Assembly: GCA_004431415.1 (NCBI GenBank) | Contig: QPMI01000236.1 | Coordinates: 1-64,000, forward strand | Source: Cyanophora paradoxa | Taxonomy: Eukaryota; Glaucocystophyceae; Cyanophorales; Cyanophoraceae | Direction of reading: 5' to 3' | DNA length: 64,000 nucleotides | Shown: piece by piece, positions 21,301-32,000 of the stretch | How positions within the stretch are numbered: the first letter of the stretch is position 1 | Layout: every line of letters begins with the position of its first letter | Position numbers and translations under genes: made by a program | Notes under the pieces: generated by a model | Told to the model about the DNA's origin: nothing | Database searches by the model: none | The model's input: the letters and a program-made list of their open reading frames with translations, nothing else

Positions 21301-21935
21301 AAGATGTCCGGGGCCGTGCAGGATCGAATTTTTGGCGTCGGGTACCTTCCTGCGCTCTTCCGGCTCCGAAAAGCGGATTTCGGGGGTGCGCAGGCGCTGC
21401 TATGTCTATGCGCGCTAGTACGCATCGATTGCGCGCGTCGCGGGACCGGCCGGAACCGGCCGGATCAAATTTTCGGCCGACTCTTCGCACTGGAGCGTCG
21501 ACGGCGCGCGAAATCGAGCTTGCGGCGATGCGCTCGCCCTCGCGCGTCATTCTGTATCGTTCTGGGGCGTCCCTGGCGCGATTTCGTCGCGGGACCGGGC
21601 GGGACCGGGTCCCACCTTCTGACTCGGACTGCGTTTGTCGGAGGTTAAGTACCGGAATTGATCCAGAGGGAAATTCGATATTCGCGGGACGCCCACGGGG
21701 GAGCGGTCGTCTTAGGGAAGCCAGGACGCTAAAAATGGATCTAGAGAGGTCTGTGGGGGTTAGGGTAGCTGAGTCATTAGCGGCAATCGCGTCCGTGTCG
21801 AGGCAGAATTAATAATTCTGCCTCGAGGGAGTGCGACACGGAAATTATTTAGCAGGGGGGATCTCGAGTGGAAAAAAAGGTTAAAAAAGGAATTTATATC
21901 GGCGGTTTTTGGGTTTGAGAAAGAGGCTTCGCCTG
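18400..21935. mobile_element. 3.5-kb foldback element (near-perfect palindrome with 1.7-kb arms)
   Basis: The left arm 18,400-20,087 starts CAGGCGAAGCCTCTTTCTC. The right arm 20,260-21,935 is its reverse complement and ends GAGAAAGAGGCTTCGCCTG. Similarity can be followed through the whole arm: the GCAGAATTATTAATTCTGC dyad, the GGTGGGACCCGGTCCCG block, tandem units of roughly 125-160 bases with CCCAGCCGACGGCAAAAA and CGCGGCGCATGCGCGG, and the GCCGGCCAGCGC and ATTTCCTCAGTACATTAATA blocks. The centre (20,088-20,259) is a third copy of the arm's outer end. ORFs of up to 270 codons here only follow the repeats and have no recognisable domain. No transposase is seen, so it would be non-autonomous. 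Confidence 0.8.
20088..20259. repeat. Central copy of the foldback terminus
   Basis: The sequence from AACCCAAAAACCGCCGACCG to GGCTGCCCGAACC repeats 18,421-18,580 in direct orientation with few changes. It forms the loop of the large palindrome and carries the internal dyad GAGGCAGAATTA-T-TAATTCTGCCTC. Confidence 0.85.
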
Positions 21936-23143
21936 ACCCGGTCCCGCCCGGTCCCGCGACGAAATCGCGCCAGGGACGCCCCAGAACGATACAGAATGAC
22001 GCGCGAGGGCGAGCGCATCGCCGCAAACTCGATTTCGGGCGCCGTCGACGCTCCAGTGCGAAGAGTCGGCCGAAAATTTGATCCGGCCGGTTCCGGCCGG
22101 TCCCGCGACGCGCGCAATCCATGCGTACTGGCGCGCATAGACATAGCACGGCCTGCCCACCCCCGAAATCCACTTTTCGGAGGCCGAACAGTGCAGGAAG
22201 GCTCCCGGCAGCAAAAATTCGAACCTGCACGGTCCCGGGCACCTTTCCGCGCGCCCACGCCGCGGCGCATGCGCGGAACGATAGCATACGCATTTGAGAT
22301 GTAGAAGAAGCCTTCCGCACGCTTTACAGATGCGCGGGGCCGCGGGGACCCAGCCCACCCCGAAAATTCGATCCTCTACAGACCTGCACATCTTTCCGCG
22401 CGCCCTCGCATCCTCGCGCATGCGCATCGCTACAATATTCATTTGAGATTTTATCAAAGCCTTCGACAAGCTTCGAACACGCCGAAGACCACGAGAACCC
22501 AGCCGACGGCAAAAATTCGATCCTGCACGGACCTGGACATCTTTCTGCGCGCCCACGCCGCGGCACATGCGCGGGACAATAGCATATGCATGTGAGATGT
22601 AGACAAAGCCTTCCGCATGCTTTACAGATGCGCCGGGCCGCGAGAACCCAGCCAACCCCGAAAGTTCGATCTTGCACGGACCTGCACAGCTTTCCGCACG
22701 CCCTCGCATGCTCACGCATGGGCATCGCTACGGTACTCAGCTCCACCCTTTAATTATTTCCCGTAGCTCTTTGAAGAGAATGGGGCTCAATCTAGATCGA
22801 TCTGCTCCACCCTCTTTGAAGAGAATGGGGCTCAATCTAGATCGATCTGCTCCACCCTTTAGCGAAAGTTCGATAATTAAGAGCTCAAATGAATACTCTC
22901 ATGGGGCTCAATCTAGATCGATCTGCTCCACCCTTTAATTATTTCCTCGCTCAGTACATCATGGCATTAATATTCCTCTAGCCGACCAGCGCTAGCTGGA
23001 CTGGCCGTCAGCCAGCCAGCTTCTAGCCAGAAAGCTGTTCGCGATCGGCCAGGCCGCTGGCCAGTGCCCTATAGGCCTACTGTGACAGCCGCGAGGGCGT
23101 CCGCGAGGCTTCGCCGTACTTAGTGCTCCGCAGGAGCACGGAT
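21936..23143. repeat. Partial third arm of the foldback repeat
   Basis: It starts at ACCCGGTCCCGCCCGG directly at the end of the palindrome and runs parallel to 18,725-20,087, ending GCTCCGCAGGAGCAC. It lacks the first 325 bases of the arm and has an inserted tandem repeat at 22,767-22,933. The region codes for nothing convincing. Confidence 0.8.
22767..22933. repeat. 45-base tandem repeat, 2 full copies plus one partial
   Basis: CTCTTTGAAGAGAATGGGGC followed by TCAATCTAGATCGATCTGCT and CCACC occurs at 22,767-22,811 and 22,812-22,856. A partial copy (TGGGGCTCAATCTAGATCGA...) lies at 22,902-22,933. Confidence 0.9.
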
Positions 23144-23149
23144 CTTGTT

Positions 23150-23410
23150 AAATATTTATTTGATTTAATCGGAAAAGAACATGATTTAATCGAATTTATT
23201 GATATAATTCCGATTAGATTCATTTAGGATTCAATTAAGATCAATCGAAGTTATTGATATAATTCCGATTAACTACAATTAAGATACAATATCGATTAAT
23301 CGAGTTTATCGATATAACATCGATTAAATTAATTGAAAATGCATTTACAAATATGAAAATTCATGTGAAAATTCAAATAAATTAATCGATTTTATTGATA
23401 TAACATCGAA
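23150..23410. repeat. AT-rich ATCGATTAAT repeat region
   Basis: About four degenerate copies of a TCGAxTTTATTGATATAA(T/C) unit, spaced 50-85 bases apart, in very AT-rich sequence that contrasts with both flanks. No ORF. Confidence 0.6.
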
Positions 23411-23487
23411 TCACACATATGAATATTCATATTTTAATCCTGAGGCGGAACGCCGAGGGATTAAAATATGAATATTCATATGTGTGA
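23411..23487. repeat. Perfect 30-bp hairpin with a second stem in its loop
   Basis: The arm at 23,411-23,440 (TCACACATATGAATATTCAT then ATTTTAATCC) is matched exactly by its complement at 23,458-23,487. The 17-base loop contains a further GGCG-GAA-CGCC stem. On single-stranded DNA or RNA it would fold as one long hairpin with a small bulge. Confidence 0.95.
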
Positions 23488-23769
23488 CAATGTCTCCGAC
23501 ATGGAGACAATCCTGCGCGTATACGTACACAGAGTGGTTTAAAGGATGCAGGTGCGCATGCGTACGTTAACGTGTTCGCAACAACGTTTTAACGCACCGG
23601 ACTCCGCCCTGCGGATTCGGTCTGCGCCTTCACGGCGCCCCCGCCGGCATCCATATATATGGATGTATTCACGCCGTGACGCTAGCTCTGCATTACGGCT
23701 CGTCAGGCATCGATATCGGTCGCGGGCGCGGTATTTATATGTATATATATATATCACGCTAGCTCGAGA

Positions 23770-24370
23770 TATTGAAGAAGCTTAAGTGCACTTGCATATG
23801 CACATGTATATGTACACGTATCATAGTATACATACACACATGTATATACATGCACACGTACAAAATTAAGGCGCACCAGCGGCGGTGCTGCCGCAGTGCT
23901 GCTGGCAGTAGTCTGTACCGTACGTATACGATTGCGGGTGTTGCGGCGACCGTCGGACCGCGGGCGACCGCGGGCCGCGGCAGACGATCGATCACGAGCT
24001 CGCGATCGAAGACCGATATGATGGCGATAACGCACTGCAGCTGTTCACGCACTGCTCAGTTCACGCAAAGTTACATGTTCACGCTAGTTCGAGCTCTAGA
24101 TCTAAAAGAAGTTCACATGTTCCGTAGTACATATGCATGTACACTGTGACAGACACATTCACACATATACACATGATCATGAACAAAAGCGCACCAGTGA
24201 CGGTAGTGCTGCTGGTAGTATACGTACGCGTACGCGTACTCTGTACCGTACACGTACGATTGCGGCGGACGATCGCGCGACTCGGCCCCGCAGCGCTGGC
24301 GATCGCGAACTTCGGAACTCGAAGACCGATATCGATATCGCACTGTTCACGCGCTGCGCGTTCTCACTGA
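23770..24370. repeat. Diverged direct duplication of about 300 bases, no gene seen
   Basis: Two copies (about 23,780-24,065 and 24,128-24,365) share, in the same order, alternating CATATGCA/GTATAC sequence, GCGCACCAG(C/T)G(A/G)CGGT, GTGCTGCTGG(C/T)AGTA, TACGATTGCGG, GAAGACCGATAT and GTTCACGC(A/G)CTG. Diverged by many changes. Open frames here do not agree between the copies, so I do not call a gene. Confidence 0.55.
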
Positions 24371-24539
24371 GTCATGATCAGCAGAGTACTAGTCAGCACG
24401 TGATTACTGCAGCTGCGTATGCTGCTACGGTATGCACTGCGGCACTGCGGCACCGCCGGGCCGACTCAGTGACTCGGCGATGATCGCGCCGCGGGCAACT
24501 GGCAATGCATGCGCACTCGGACTCGCGATCGCGATCGCC

Positions 24540-24858
24540 GAGTCGGGACTCGGGACTCGACTCGGCGAGCTCGGGAGTCGGGAGTCGGGAGTCGGGACTC
24601 GGGAGTCGGGAGTCCCGGAGTCCGACGGTCGGGACTCGGGAGTCGCCGCCGGGCCGGAGTCGCCGAGTCGGACTCGGGACTCGGGAGTCGGGACTCGACG
24701 AGTCGGGACTCGGGAGTCGGGACTCCCGAGTCCCGAGTCCGGCCCGGCGGGAGCCGATCCGCGGCGGGACTAGTACTACTGGTAGACTAACAGTGGTAGT
24801 ATTCCCGGAACCCGGGAGTCGACGTCAAAAGTCGGGACTCGGGAGTCGGGACTCGGGA
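24540..24858. repeat. GAGTC/GACTC satellite
   Basis: Dense array of GGGACTCGGGAGTCGGGACTC-type heptamers, with GAGTC and GACTC complementary to each other so that many local foldbacks are possible. A short non-repeat gap lies at about 24,745-24,815. ORFs across it are low-complexity artefacts. Confidence 0.9.
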
Positions 24859-25293
24859 TATATATACGCAAGTATGTACTTGATAATGAATCTTGAAATT
24901 ATCATAAATTGAACTTGAAATCCCACTGCAAGGCATGCACTAGCTAGCAATGAATTCGAATGATTTTAGCGGATTGACCAAAGAATTACTTATTTGTAAT
25001 TCGTTAATTAACAAAAGACAAGGTTCCGGTACCGGTAGCTCACCGGAGGGTCCGTAGCTGTACTACGTACTACGTACGGACCGTCTACGGTACGCACTGC
25101 GGCATGATCGCCCGCGCGCGCAGGAAACTTTGAAAACCGAGCCTGAAACCGATCATCGGATGGCCGGGGCCATGGGCCGGCGATGGCAGACTTGCCAAGT
25201 TGGCGGTTTACTTACTAAAGTTAATTATATGTGGTCACCGGGTTAAATTATATTAATATCAAGTATCAGTTATTATAATTAACTGCTGTATCT
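24859..25293. other. Intergenic, nothing recognised
   Basis: Mixed AT-rich and GC-rich sequence with short dyads such as GTACTACGTACTACGTAC near 25,060. No coding signal, tRNA or mobile-element terminus seen. Confidence 0.5.
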
Positions 25294-25788
25294 AGCTAGC
25301 GCTATTGCTAGTAGGGCACTGGCCAGCGGCCCGGCCGAACAGCTGGCTGGCTGGTTTTGGACTTTTAGGCTGGCCCAGCCGCCCGATTTGTTGACCAGCC
25401 GGGCCAGCCTTTTTCGGCTTTATCGGGCGGCCAGCCGGTCGGCGACACTGGCTGGGGGGTCGGTTCCAGGCTAGGAGTGGGGCTTGAGGGGGTGGCTTGA
25501 TAAGATCAACAGCTAATATTCTTAACTGTGCACAATAAAACAGTTACAAAATCGTTTTCAAGACACCGATTTCATTTAAGAACGTGGGCTCTGCGGCTGG
25601 TCGGCTGGCCTGCTGGCCTGGCCAAGCTGTCGGCTCCTAGCTGGAGGCTGGCCGCCAGCTGGACGGCCAAATTTTGGCTGGAAGCTGGCGGCCAGCCCCG
25701 GGCCGCTGGCAAGGCTTCGTCGGCTTGGGCTGGCCCGCTGGCCAGAGGGAGGGCAGGCTGGCCAGTGCCCTAATTGCTAGCGCTAGCT
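25294..25788. mobile_element. 495-bp non-autonomous element with 31-33 bp terminal inverted repeats
   Basis: The left end AGCTAGCGCTATTGCTAGTA + GGGCACTGGCCAG (25,294-25,326) is complemented, with two or three changes, by CTGGCCAGTGCCCTAATTGC + TAGCGCTAGCT (25,758-25,788). The interior is rich in CTGGC/GCCAG. The GGGCACTGGCCAG block is shared with the foldback arms at about 20,005-20,030 and 20,330-20,360, so the elements may be related. No clear target-site duplication is visible. Confidence 0.6.
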
Positions 25789-25820
25789 GAACTTCCGGAA
25801 TTCGCCGCTTCAATTCGGTC

Positions 25821-25867
25821 AGATCTTCCAGATCTTCCAGATCTTCGTCAGATCTTCCAGATCTTCA
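25821..25867. repeat. AGATCTTCC short tandem repeat
   Basis: Five CAGATCTTC units of 9-12 bases in a row at the edge of the GC-rich block. Confidence 0.85.
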
Positions 25868-25929
25868 TGATCAGCGTTAGCGCGAAATCGCCGCGAATTC
25901 GAAGCTGCGCGATCATCGGATCCGAATTG

Positions 25930-27170
25930 ATATCGGATTGCGGCGCTCCCCCCCCCCACCCCTCCCCCCCCCCTCTCTTCCCCGGCCCGTATACGTATAC
26001 GTATACGTATATATACGTACGCGTTGCAGCGAGCGCTTCCCCCTGCGCCGGCCGTGCACGTGGCGACGGCCCCGCGCGCGGTCCCCGCCGCCCGCCGCCG
26101 TGACCCCCGGGTCCGGCCGCCGGGCGGTCCCGGTTTTGTAGTACCGGTACCGGTGCTGCTAGCTGGCCCAGCGGCCCCCTCAGGGCCTCCCCTCCCCCCA
26201 ACGCGGTGGGGCAAGTCGCGTCGACGTCGCTCGTCGACGAGGCGGCCCCGCCCGCCGCGGCCGGCGCCGACGCGGCGGGCCATGCACAGGTCGGGCCAGC
26301 TGGCGCGGCGCTACGGCAGCGAGGTGCGCCGCCGCCCCGCCCGCCCCCGCCCCGCCCCGCCCGCCGGCGCCGACGCGGCGGGGCAGGTCGCGTCGCTCGT
26401 CGACGAGGCGGCCCCGCCCGCCGCCGCCCGCGCCGGCCTCCCCTCGAGCCCGCCCCGCGACCCCCGCGGCGGCGCAGCCGGCCCCGTCCCCGCCGCCCGC
26501 CGCCCCGACCCAGAGTTGCCCCGGGCAGCACTGGCGGCCGCCGCGCAGCTCCCGCCGTGGAGCGCCCCCGCGCCACCGGTGTCCCTCTCGAGCTCGGCGC
26601 CCCACACCGCCTCCTCCCCCTCCTCCGGATCCTCCTCTCCCTCCCCCACGGCCGCACCGGTGGTCCGCAGCGCGTCGAGCACTCACATCGATATCGCGGG
26701 CGCCGCGGGGGCGCAGGAGCCCCGCTCGCCGGGCGCTGGCGGTGCCGCCCCCGTGGCGGTGCGGATCCGGCCGGGCTCTCCCCCGGCCCGCCGAAGCCCC
26801 CGCGGCCAGGCCGGCGGCCTCCGAGGTCCCCGCGGCGGCGGCACCAGCCTCTTCCCCGTCACCACCGCCCGCCGCCCCAGCCCCGGCGGTCACCCCGGCG
26901 AGAGAAGGGCTTGACATGCATGTCACGTAGGAGCAAAACTCCGCGCACAGAAGCACGGAACTGTGTACGTATACAGGAGCCGCTGGGCGGCAGCGGTCGA
27001 CTACTAAGCTGTACCCCATCACCAGGAAGCAAGAGCTGTACCCTAGTACTAGTACTAGGCGGAAAGGGCTGAACGCCGGCCGCAAGAAGAAAAGAAGCTC
27101 TACAGCTGGGGAGGAACTGTACCCCATGCAGAGAGAGGAAAGAAAGTGCGGAGAGAACCGAAAGGCTACG
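25930..27170. other. GC-rich low-complexity block, coding status undecided
   Basis: It begins with a pyrimidine tract and TACGTATACGTATACG, then about 1 kb of very GC-rich sequence. An imperfect direct repeat (CAAGTCGCGTCGACGTCGCT at about 26,211 versus CAGGTCGCGTCGCTCGTCGA at about 26,382) accompanies GACGAGGCGGCCCCGCCCGC. Both strands have long open frames, as expected for such composition. A plus frame to 26,914 ends in a Ser/Pro-rich stretch, and a minus frame starts MSSPSLAGV near 26,921. Neither shows a domain, so no gene is called. Confidence 0.4.
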
Positions 27171-27229
27171 CTATGATACAGTCTGTACAGGACGCGCGCG
27201 GGCTCTAGATCTGGCGGGGGCCCGGTCGC

Positions 27230-28827
27230 CTAGACGCCTTCGCCGGTCCCCGGGTCGGGCGGGGCGTTGGTGGGCGTGGCGGAGGCGAGGCGCGTGGCGG
27301 CGCCCCGCGCGAGGCGGAAGGACTCGCGCTGCCCGAGCGGCTGGATCCCCATGGTCCGCCCCGAGGCGGGGGGGAGGGCCCGGGGCGACGAGGAGGAGGC
27401 GGACGAGGAGGAGGAGGAGGAGGCGAGCAGGGGCGGGGTCTCGAGGGGCGGGAGGGGCGCGTCGGGGCGGTCCGGTGCCACGGCGTAGCGCGGGGGCGGG
27501 GCGTGGATGGCGGGGCAGAGCGAGGCCGGCAGGTACCGCCCGTGCGCCTCCTCGAAGGCCGCCCGCCGCGCCGCCTCCGCCGCGTGGATCGCCTCCAGCT
27601 CGGCGCGGCAGCGCTCGACGGCGGCGGCGGCGCGCGCCTGCTCGGCCCGCCGGCGCTGGACCTCGGGCGCCAGCTGCGCGTACGCCGCGTGCGTGTGCGC
27701 GTACCAGCCGCACAGGTCGCCCATCTCCTCCGCGCAGGCCGCCAGCGCCGGCTCGGCGGCCGCCGCCTCCTCCTCCGCCCGCAGGAGCGCCGCCTCGGCC
27801 GCCCCGAGCCGCTCGCCAAAGTCCGCCAGCGTCGCGTGCGCCGCTGTGGCCGCCGCGTGGGCCTCGCTGTATCGCGCGGCCCGCCCGTGCGCCTCGCCCG
27901 TCGCCGCCAGCACGCGCTGCAGGCTGTAGTAGCACTTGGAGGCCAGCTCCGGAAGCTCCGCCGTCCTCGCCTCGAGCTCCTCCGCGCTCATCGCCGGCGC
28001 CTCGCCCCGCCGCAGGCTGTACAGCAGCCGGTCGTGGTGCCTCGCAACCGCCAGGAGCGCGCCCAGCATCGTGTGCAGCTGCGGTGGCGGTGAGAGGCGC
28101 GGACGTGCGGGCGAAGGCGCCGGCGCCGACCGCGCGCTGCGCACCTCGGGCATGTTGCGCGCTGGCTTCTCGGGGCCGCCGGACGGGGCCCGCGCGGCGC
28201 GGAGGCCGGGCGCGCAGGAGGACTGCAGCTCGGCGGCGCGCGCCTCGAGCCGTTCGAGCAGCGCGCGGGCTTCCTGGAGCGGCCGGCGGAGGGCGGCGAT
28301 CAGCTCCTTCGCCTGCTTCCGGAGGTCGCCGACCGCCTGCATGTCGACGAAGTCCAGCATCGCGCGCTTCGGCTCCGACGAGGACGCCGAGAGAAGCCGC
28401 GGGTCGATCTGCTGCGCCCCAAGGCGCCGCAGGACCTCCACCAGCTGGGCTTCTTGCTTTTCGACCCGTCCGGCGTGCTGCTCGGCCCGCGCCTCCAGCG
28501 CCTGCGCGCCGCGTTCAGAACGGTTTGAAAGACGCATATCAAGCCGCAAGTCCCGCACCGCCCTCCGGTCTTGCAGCTGCTTCGTCGACACGCCGAACGC
28601 CTGCCACGCAAACCACATGAAATCAAGGGATGACCGCGGCGGGCGGGAAGGGGCACCTCTAACTGCTGCTGAAGCTCTTCCTGTATTGCTGCGAGGTGCG
28701 TGCTCGCGGCTTCGAGCTGCTCCGCGCGGAGGTCGTGCTGCTCGGCCGCGTTTTGAGCCTGGAGGCAGTACTGCTGGGTGACCTCCAACGCTCGGGCCGC
28801 GGCCGCCAGGTGTTCGGCCGCGGCCAT
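27230..28827 (-). CDS. Autophagy scaffold, ATG11/ATG17-like coiled-coil protein
   Basis: Exon 1 starts at the ATG at 28,827 (MAAAEHLAAAARALEVTQQY) and ends ...QQQLE near 28,659. An intron (GTGCCCC to GCGTGGCAG, about 28,659-28,601) joins in frame to AFGVSTKQLQDRR. The reading then stays open to the stop at 27,230, about 510 residues in all. The protein is mostly coiled coil. Its C-terminal half (YYSLQRVLAATGEAHGR, then GDLCGWYAHTHAAYAQL, then AFEEAHGRYLPASLCP) has the pattern of the ATG17-like domain of ATG11, ATG17 and FIP200, in particular the F..E.G.YLP..L.P ending. Those proteins assemble the ATG1/ULK kinase complex for selective autophagy. It is shorter than plant ATG11, ends in a Ser/Pro-rich tail, and stands head to head with HYDIN. 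Confidence 0.6.
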
Positions 28828-29059
28828 CTTGCTGGGCGCCGCAGGTTGAAAGGGCCGACCGTGCTCGGCCCCGAGTCAGCGGCTGTGTTCTGTTTCCTTC
28901 TACCCCAGGAAGGCGGGGTACAGTCCCGAAAACACCTCTGCCGAAAACAGATCGGCCGCGCTCGGCTCGCACTCGCAGCAGCGGCATGAGCTTAGGACCG
29001 CAGTCGAGTTAGCCATCGGTCAGGCCTCGTAGCGAGGGCCTAGGGCCCAACCCAGAGCG
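28828..29059. promoter_or_regulatory. Shared head-to-head promoter interval (ATG11-like / HYDIN)
   Basis: Only 232 bases separate the two ATGs (28,827 minus and 29,060 plus), so the genes very likely share a bidirectional promoter. No TATA box is obvious; the interval is moderately GC-rich. Confidence 0.45.
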
Positions 29060-32000
29060 ATGGCCACCCTCCGGACGACGAAGCGGACGGAGCGGACCGG
29101 CAGCATGGGCGAGCGGACCATCCTGAAGTTCCCTAGATATGTCAGCGGGGACGATGGCGTGGAGCCCAAGGTGCGCTGGAGCGGCCCGCTCGGCTATGTG
29201 GCAGCCGCGCTAGCTTCCGCACGCCTGCATGCGTGGAGCGGTGCCTCGTGCCTCGTAGCTCATGCCCGTGCCGCATTGTCCGAGCAGAAGACCCCGAGCA
29301 TGCTTCGGAAAGAGTTCGAGGCGTGCAAGAAGGGGACGCTGCCTTTCCCGGTGAAGAGCAAGCCGCCGAAGATCGTGGAGTTCCTCAACATGTCGGACTA
29401 CACGCACCAGACGAACACGATCGTCCCCATCGACGAGCCCATCTTCCAGCCCTTCCCGCCGCAGGTCGTCTTCCAGGGCTACGAGCCTTTCAAGACCTAC
29501 GAGGCGGTGCTGCACCTCCGCAACAACGACAACGTGCGCGCGCTCGCTCGCAGCTAAGCCCCGCCCCGCGCGCCTTCCGCCCCCTGAGGCCTGCCCCGCC
29601 CGCTCGCCCCCGCAGGTGGCGCGGCGCGTGAAGGTCCTCCCGATCGAGTCGCCGTACTTCAGCGTCACGCCGGGCAAGGAGGCGCTGAAGGGCGCCAAGG
29701 TGGCGTCGGGTATGGAGCTGACGTACAACATCAAGTTCCAGCCGGAGGAGCGCAAGGACTACGTCATCGACCTCGTGGTGGCCACGGAGCGCGAGAAGTT
29801 CCACGTGCCCGTCCGCGCCATCGGCTCCCGCGGTGCGCCACCTCCGCGCCGCGGCGCCGCTCGCGCGCTCTCTGGCTGACACCGCCGCCGCCCGCGCCCG
29901 CGCGCCCGCAGCATTCCTGGACTTCCCGGACGAGATCGTGTTCGACCAGGCGGTGGTCAAGATGACGACGACGCGGACCGTGCTGATGCGGAACATCGGC
30001 GACCGGGACGCGCAGTTCAGCTTCGAGACGAGCGGGCCCTTCAAGGTGATGCCCATGGAGGGGTACGTGGACGTGGGCGAGGCGGCCCAGGTGACGCTCT
30101 CCTTCACGCCGGAGAGCGCGATCGACTACACGGGCGAGGTCCGCCTCGCCTTCGGGGAGGGCCAGGTCGTCTACAGCGCCCTGCGCGGCTCGGGCGGCGA
30201 GGTCAACGTGCGCCTCGACAAGACCGAGCTCACGATGGAGCCGACGTACACCGGCCTCTCCTCGCGGCGCACCATCAAGATCTACAACAGCTCGGACATC
30301 CCCATCCACTACGAGTGGCGCGCGCTCGCCACGGCGGCGGCCGAGCAGCGGGAGCGCGCGGCGCGGCAGATGGAGCTGACGAGGGCCGAGAACGAAGAGA
30401 CGCGGGCGCTGCAGGCGACGGCGACGGCGGCGCTGAGCGCGGCGGCGGCGCGCACGGGCGGGCTGGGCGGGGACGACGAGGGGAGCGAGGGGGAGGAGGG
30501 GGAGGGCGGCGGGGCGCGGCGGGGGATGCTGGAGGTGACGCGGCGGTACGAGCGGGCGCGGGGCGAGGTGGACCACGACCGCATGCTCTTCTACCACGAG
30601 GCCTTCTCCATCGAGCCCGTCGAGGGGGACCTCTGGGGCCACTCCGAGGTCCAGGTGCGGCGGCCGGCGCTGCGCGGGAGTTCGTCCTCCTCGGCCGGCC
30701 CCACGCTGAGCGAGCCTTGCAGGTGACGATCACGTTCTCGCCGCTGGCGGCGGCGCGCTTCAACACGGCGGCGTACCTCGAGGTCACGGGCCGGCAGACG
30801 CGCCTCCCCCTCGACCTCAAGGGCGAGGGCGTCGGGCCCCGCGCCCGCTTCTCCTACGACGTCGTCCGCCCCGCCCCCACCCGCCCCGCCCCGCGCGCCT
30901 TTCCTCGGCGCTGACGGGCCGGCCGGCCCCCCAGCTGGACCTCGGGGACGTCTTCCTGAACAGCGTGCACCAGTACGAGGTCTCCATCGAGAACCAGGGC
31001 AACATCCAGGTCCGCTTTTCCCCTTGCCCCGCCCCGCCCCGCTTCCCTCTCCTCCGCTCCGCTCCGCTCCGGTTCGAGGCCCGTTTGCCTCCTCCCTCCC
31101 TCCAGGTGCGGTACCAGCTGCGGCCGCCGGCGTCGGTCTTCGGGCAGAAGTTCCACTTCACGCCGAGCGCCGGCGTCCTGGGCGTCGGCGAGTCCCAGAC
31201 CCTCCAGGTGCTCCCTATGCTACGCCCCGCTACGCTCAGCTATGCTTCGCGCCTTCTGAACGGCCCCGCCCCGCCCCGGCTCAGGTGACGTTCGCGTCGA
31301 ACGTGCTGGGGGACTTCGCGGAGCGCTTCTCCTTCCACGTCGCCTTCGCGAACGAGGACCTGCACGTCGACTTCAAGGGGCGCGTCGTCGGGCCCACCTT
31401 TAACTTCGACGCCGAGGAGCTCGACTTCGGCACCGTCAGGTCCGCCCGCTGGCTTGCTTGCTTGCGGCGCCGCCTTTCTGACGTCTTTGTTGCTCGCAGC
31501 TACGCCTTTTTGACGACGAAGACGCTCTCGCTGTACAACACGTCGGAGATCCCGATGAAGTTCTCGCTGCGGGTGCCGGGGGACGGCCGCGCGGCGGGGG
31601 CGCCCAACGGCCGCGAGTTCGAGATCGTGCCGAGCTCGGGGACGGTGCTGCCCCACGGGAAGCAGAAAGTGCAGGTGGACTTTGTGCCCGTGCAGGCCCG
31701 GCCCTACGACCGGTCCCTGGTGGTGGACGTGGAGGGCGTGGGGCAGGACCTGCTCGCGCTGCCCATGCGCGCCCGCTGCCTCGTCCCCAAGATCTCCATC
31801 TCGGCCGACGAGGTCCAGTACGGCGACTGCTTCCTCCGCTACCCCTACCCCAAGGTCGTCGAGCTCGTCAACGAGTCCAAGCTCCCCGCCAAGTACGAGG
31901 TGCGCGCCGGCGGGCGGGCGGGCGGGCGGGCGGGCGGGCGGGCGGGCCGGCCAGCTAGCTACCTAGCCCCCTAAGCTAGCCCGGCCCGGCTAGGCCCGAT

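Noticed and set aside
18559-22746. Several ORFs of 80-270 codons on both strands
   Set aside because: They fall entirely inside the foldback and tandem repeats, repeat the same phrases in several frames and have no domain.
23540-24480. Small genes in the alternating-purine/pyrimidine region
   Set aside because: The two diverged copies of this region do not keep a common reading frame.
24430-24912. Arg/Gly/Ser-rich ORFs
   Set aside because: Translation of the GAGTC/GACTC satellite in three frames.
26024-26914. Pro/Ala/Ser-rich protein gene
   Set aside because: Both strands are open, no splice pattern or domain supports either; kept only as an undecided low-complexity block.
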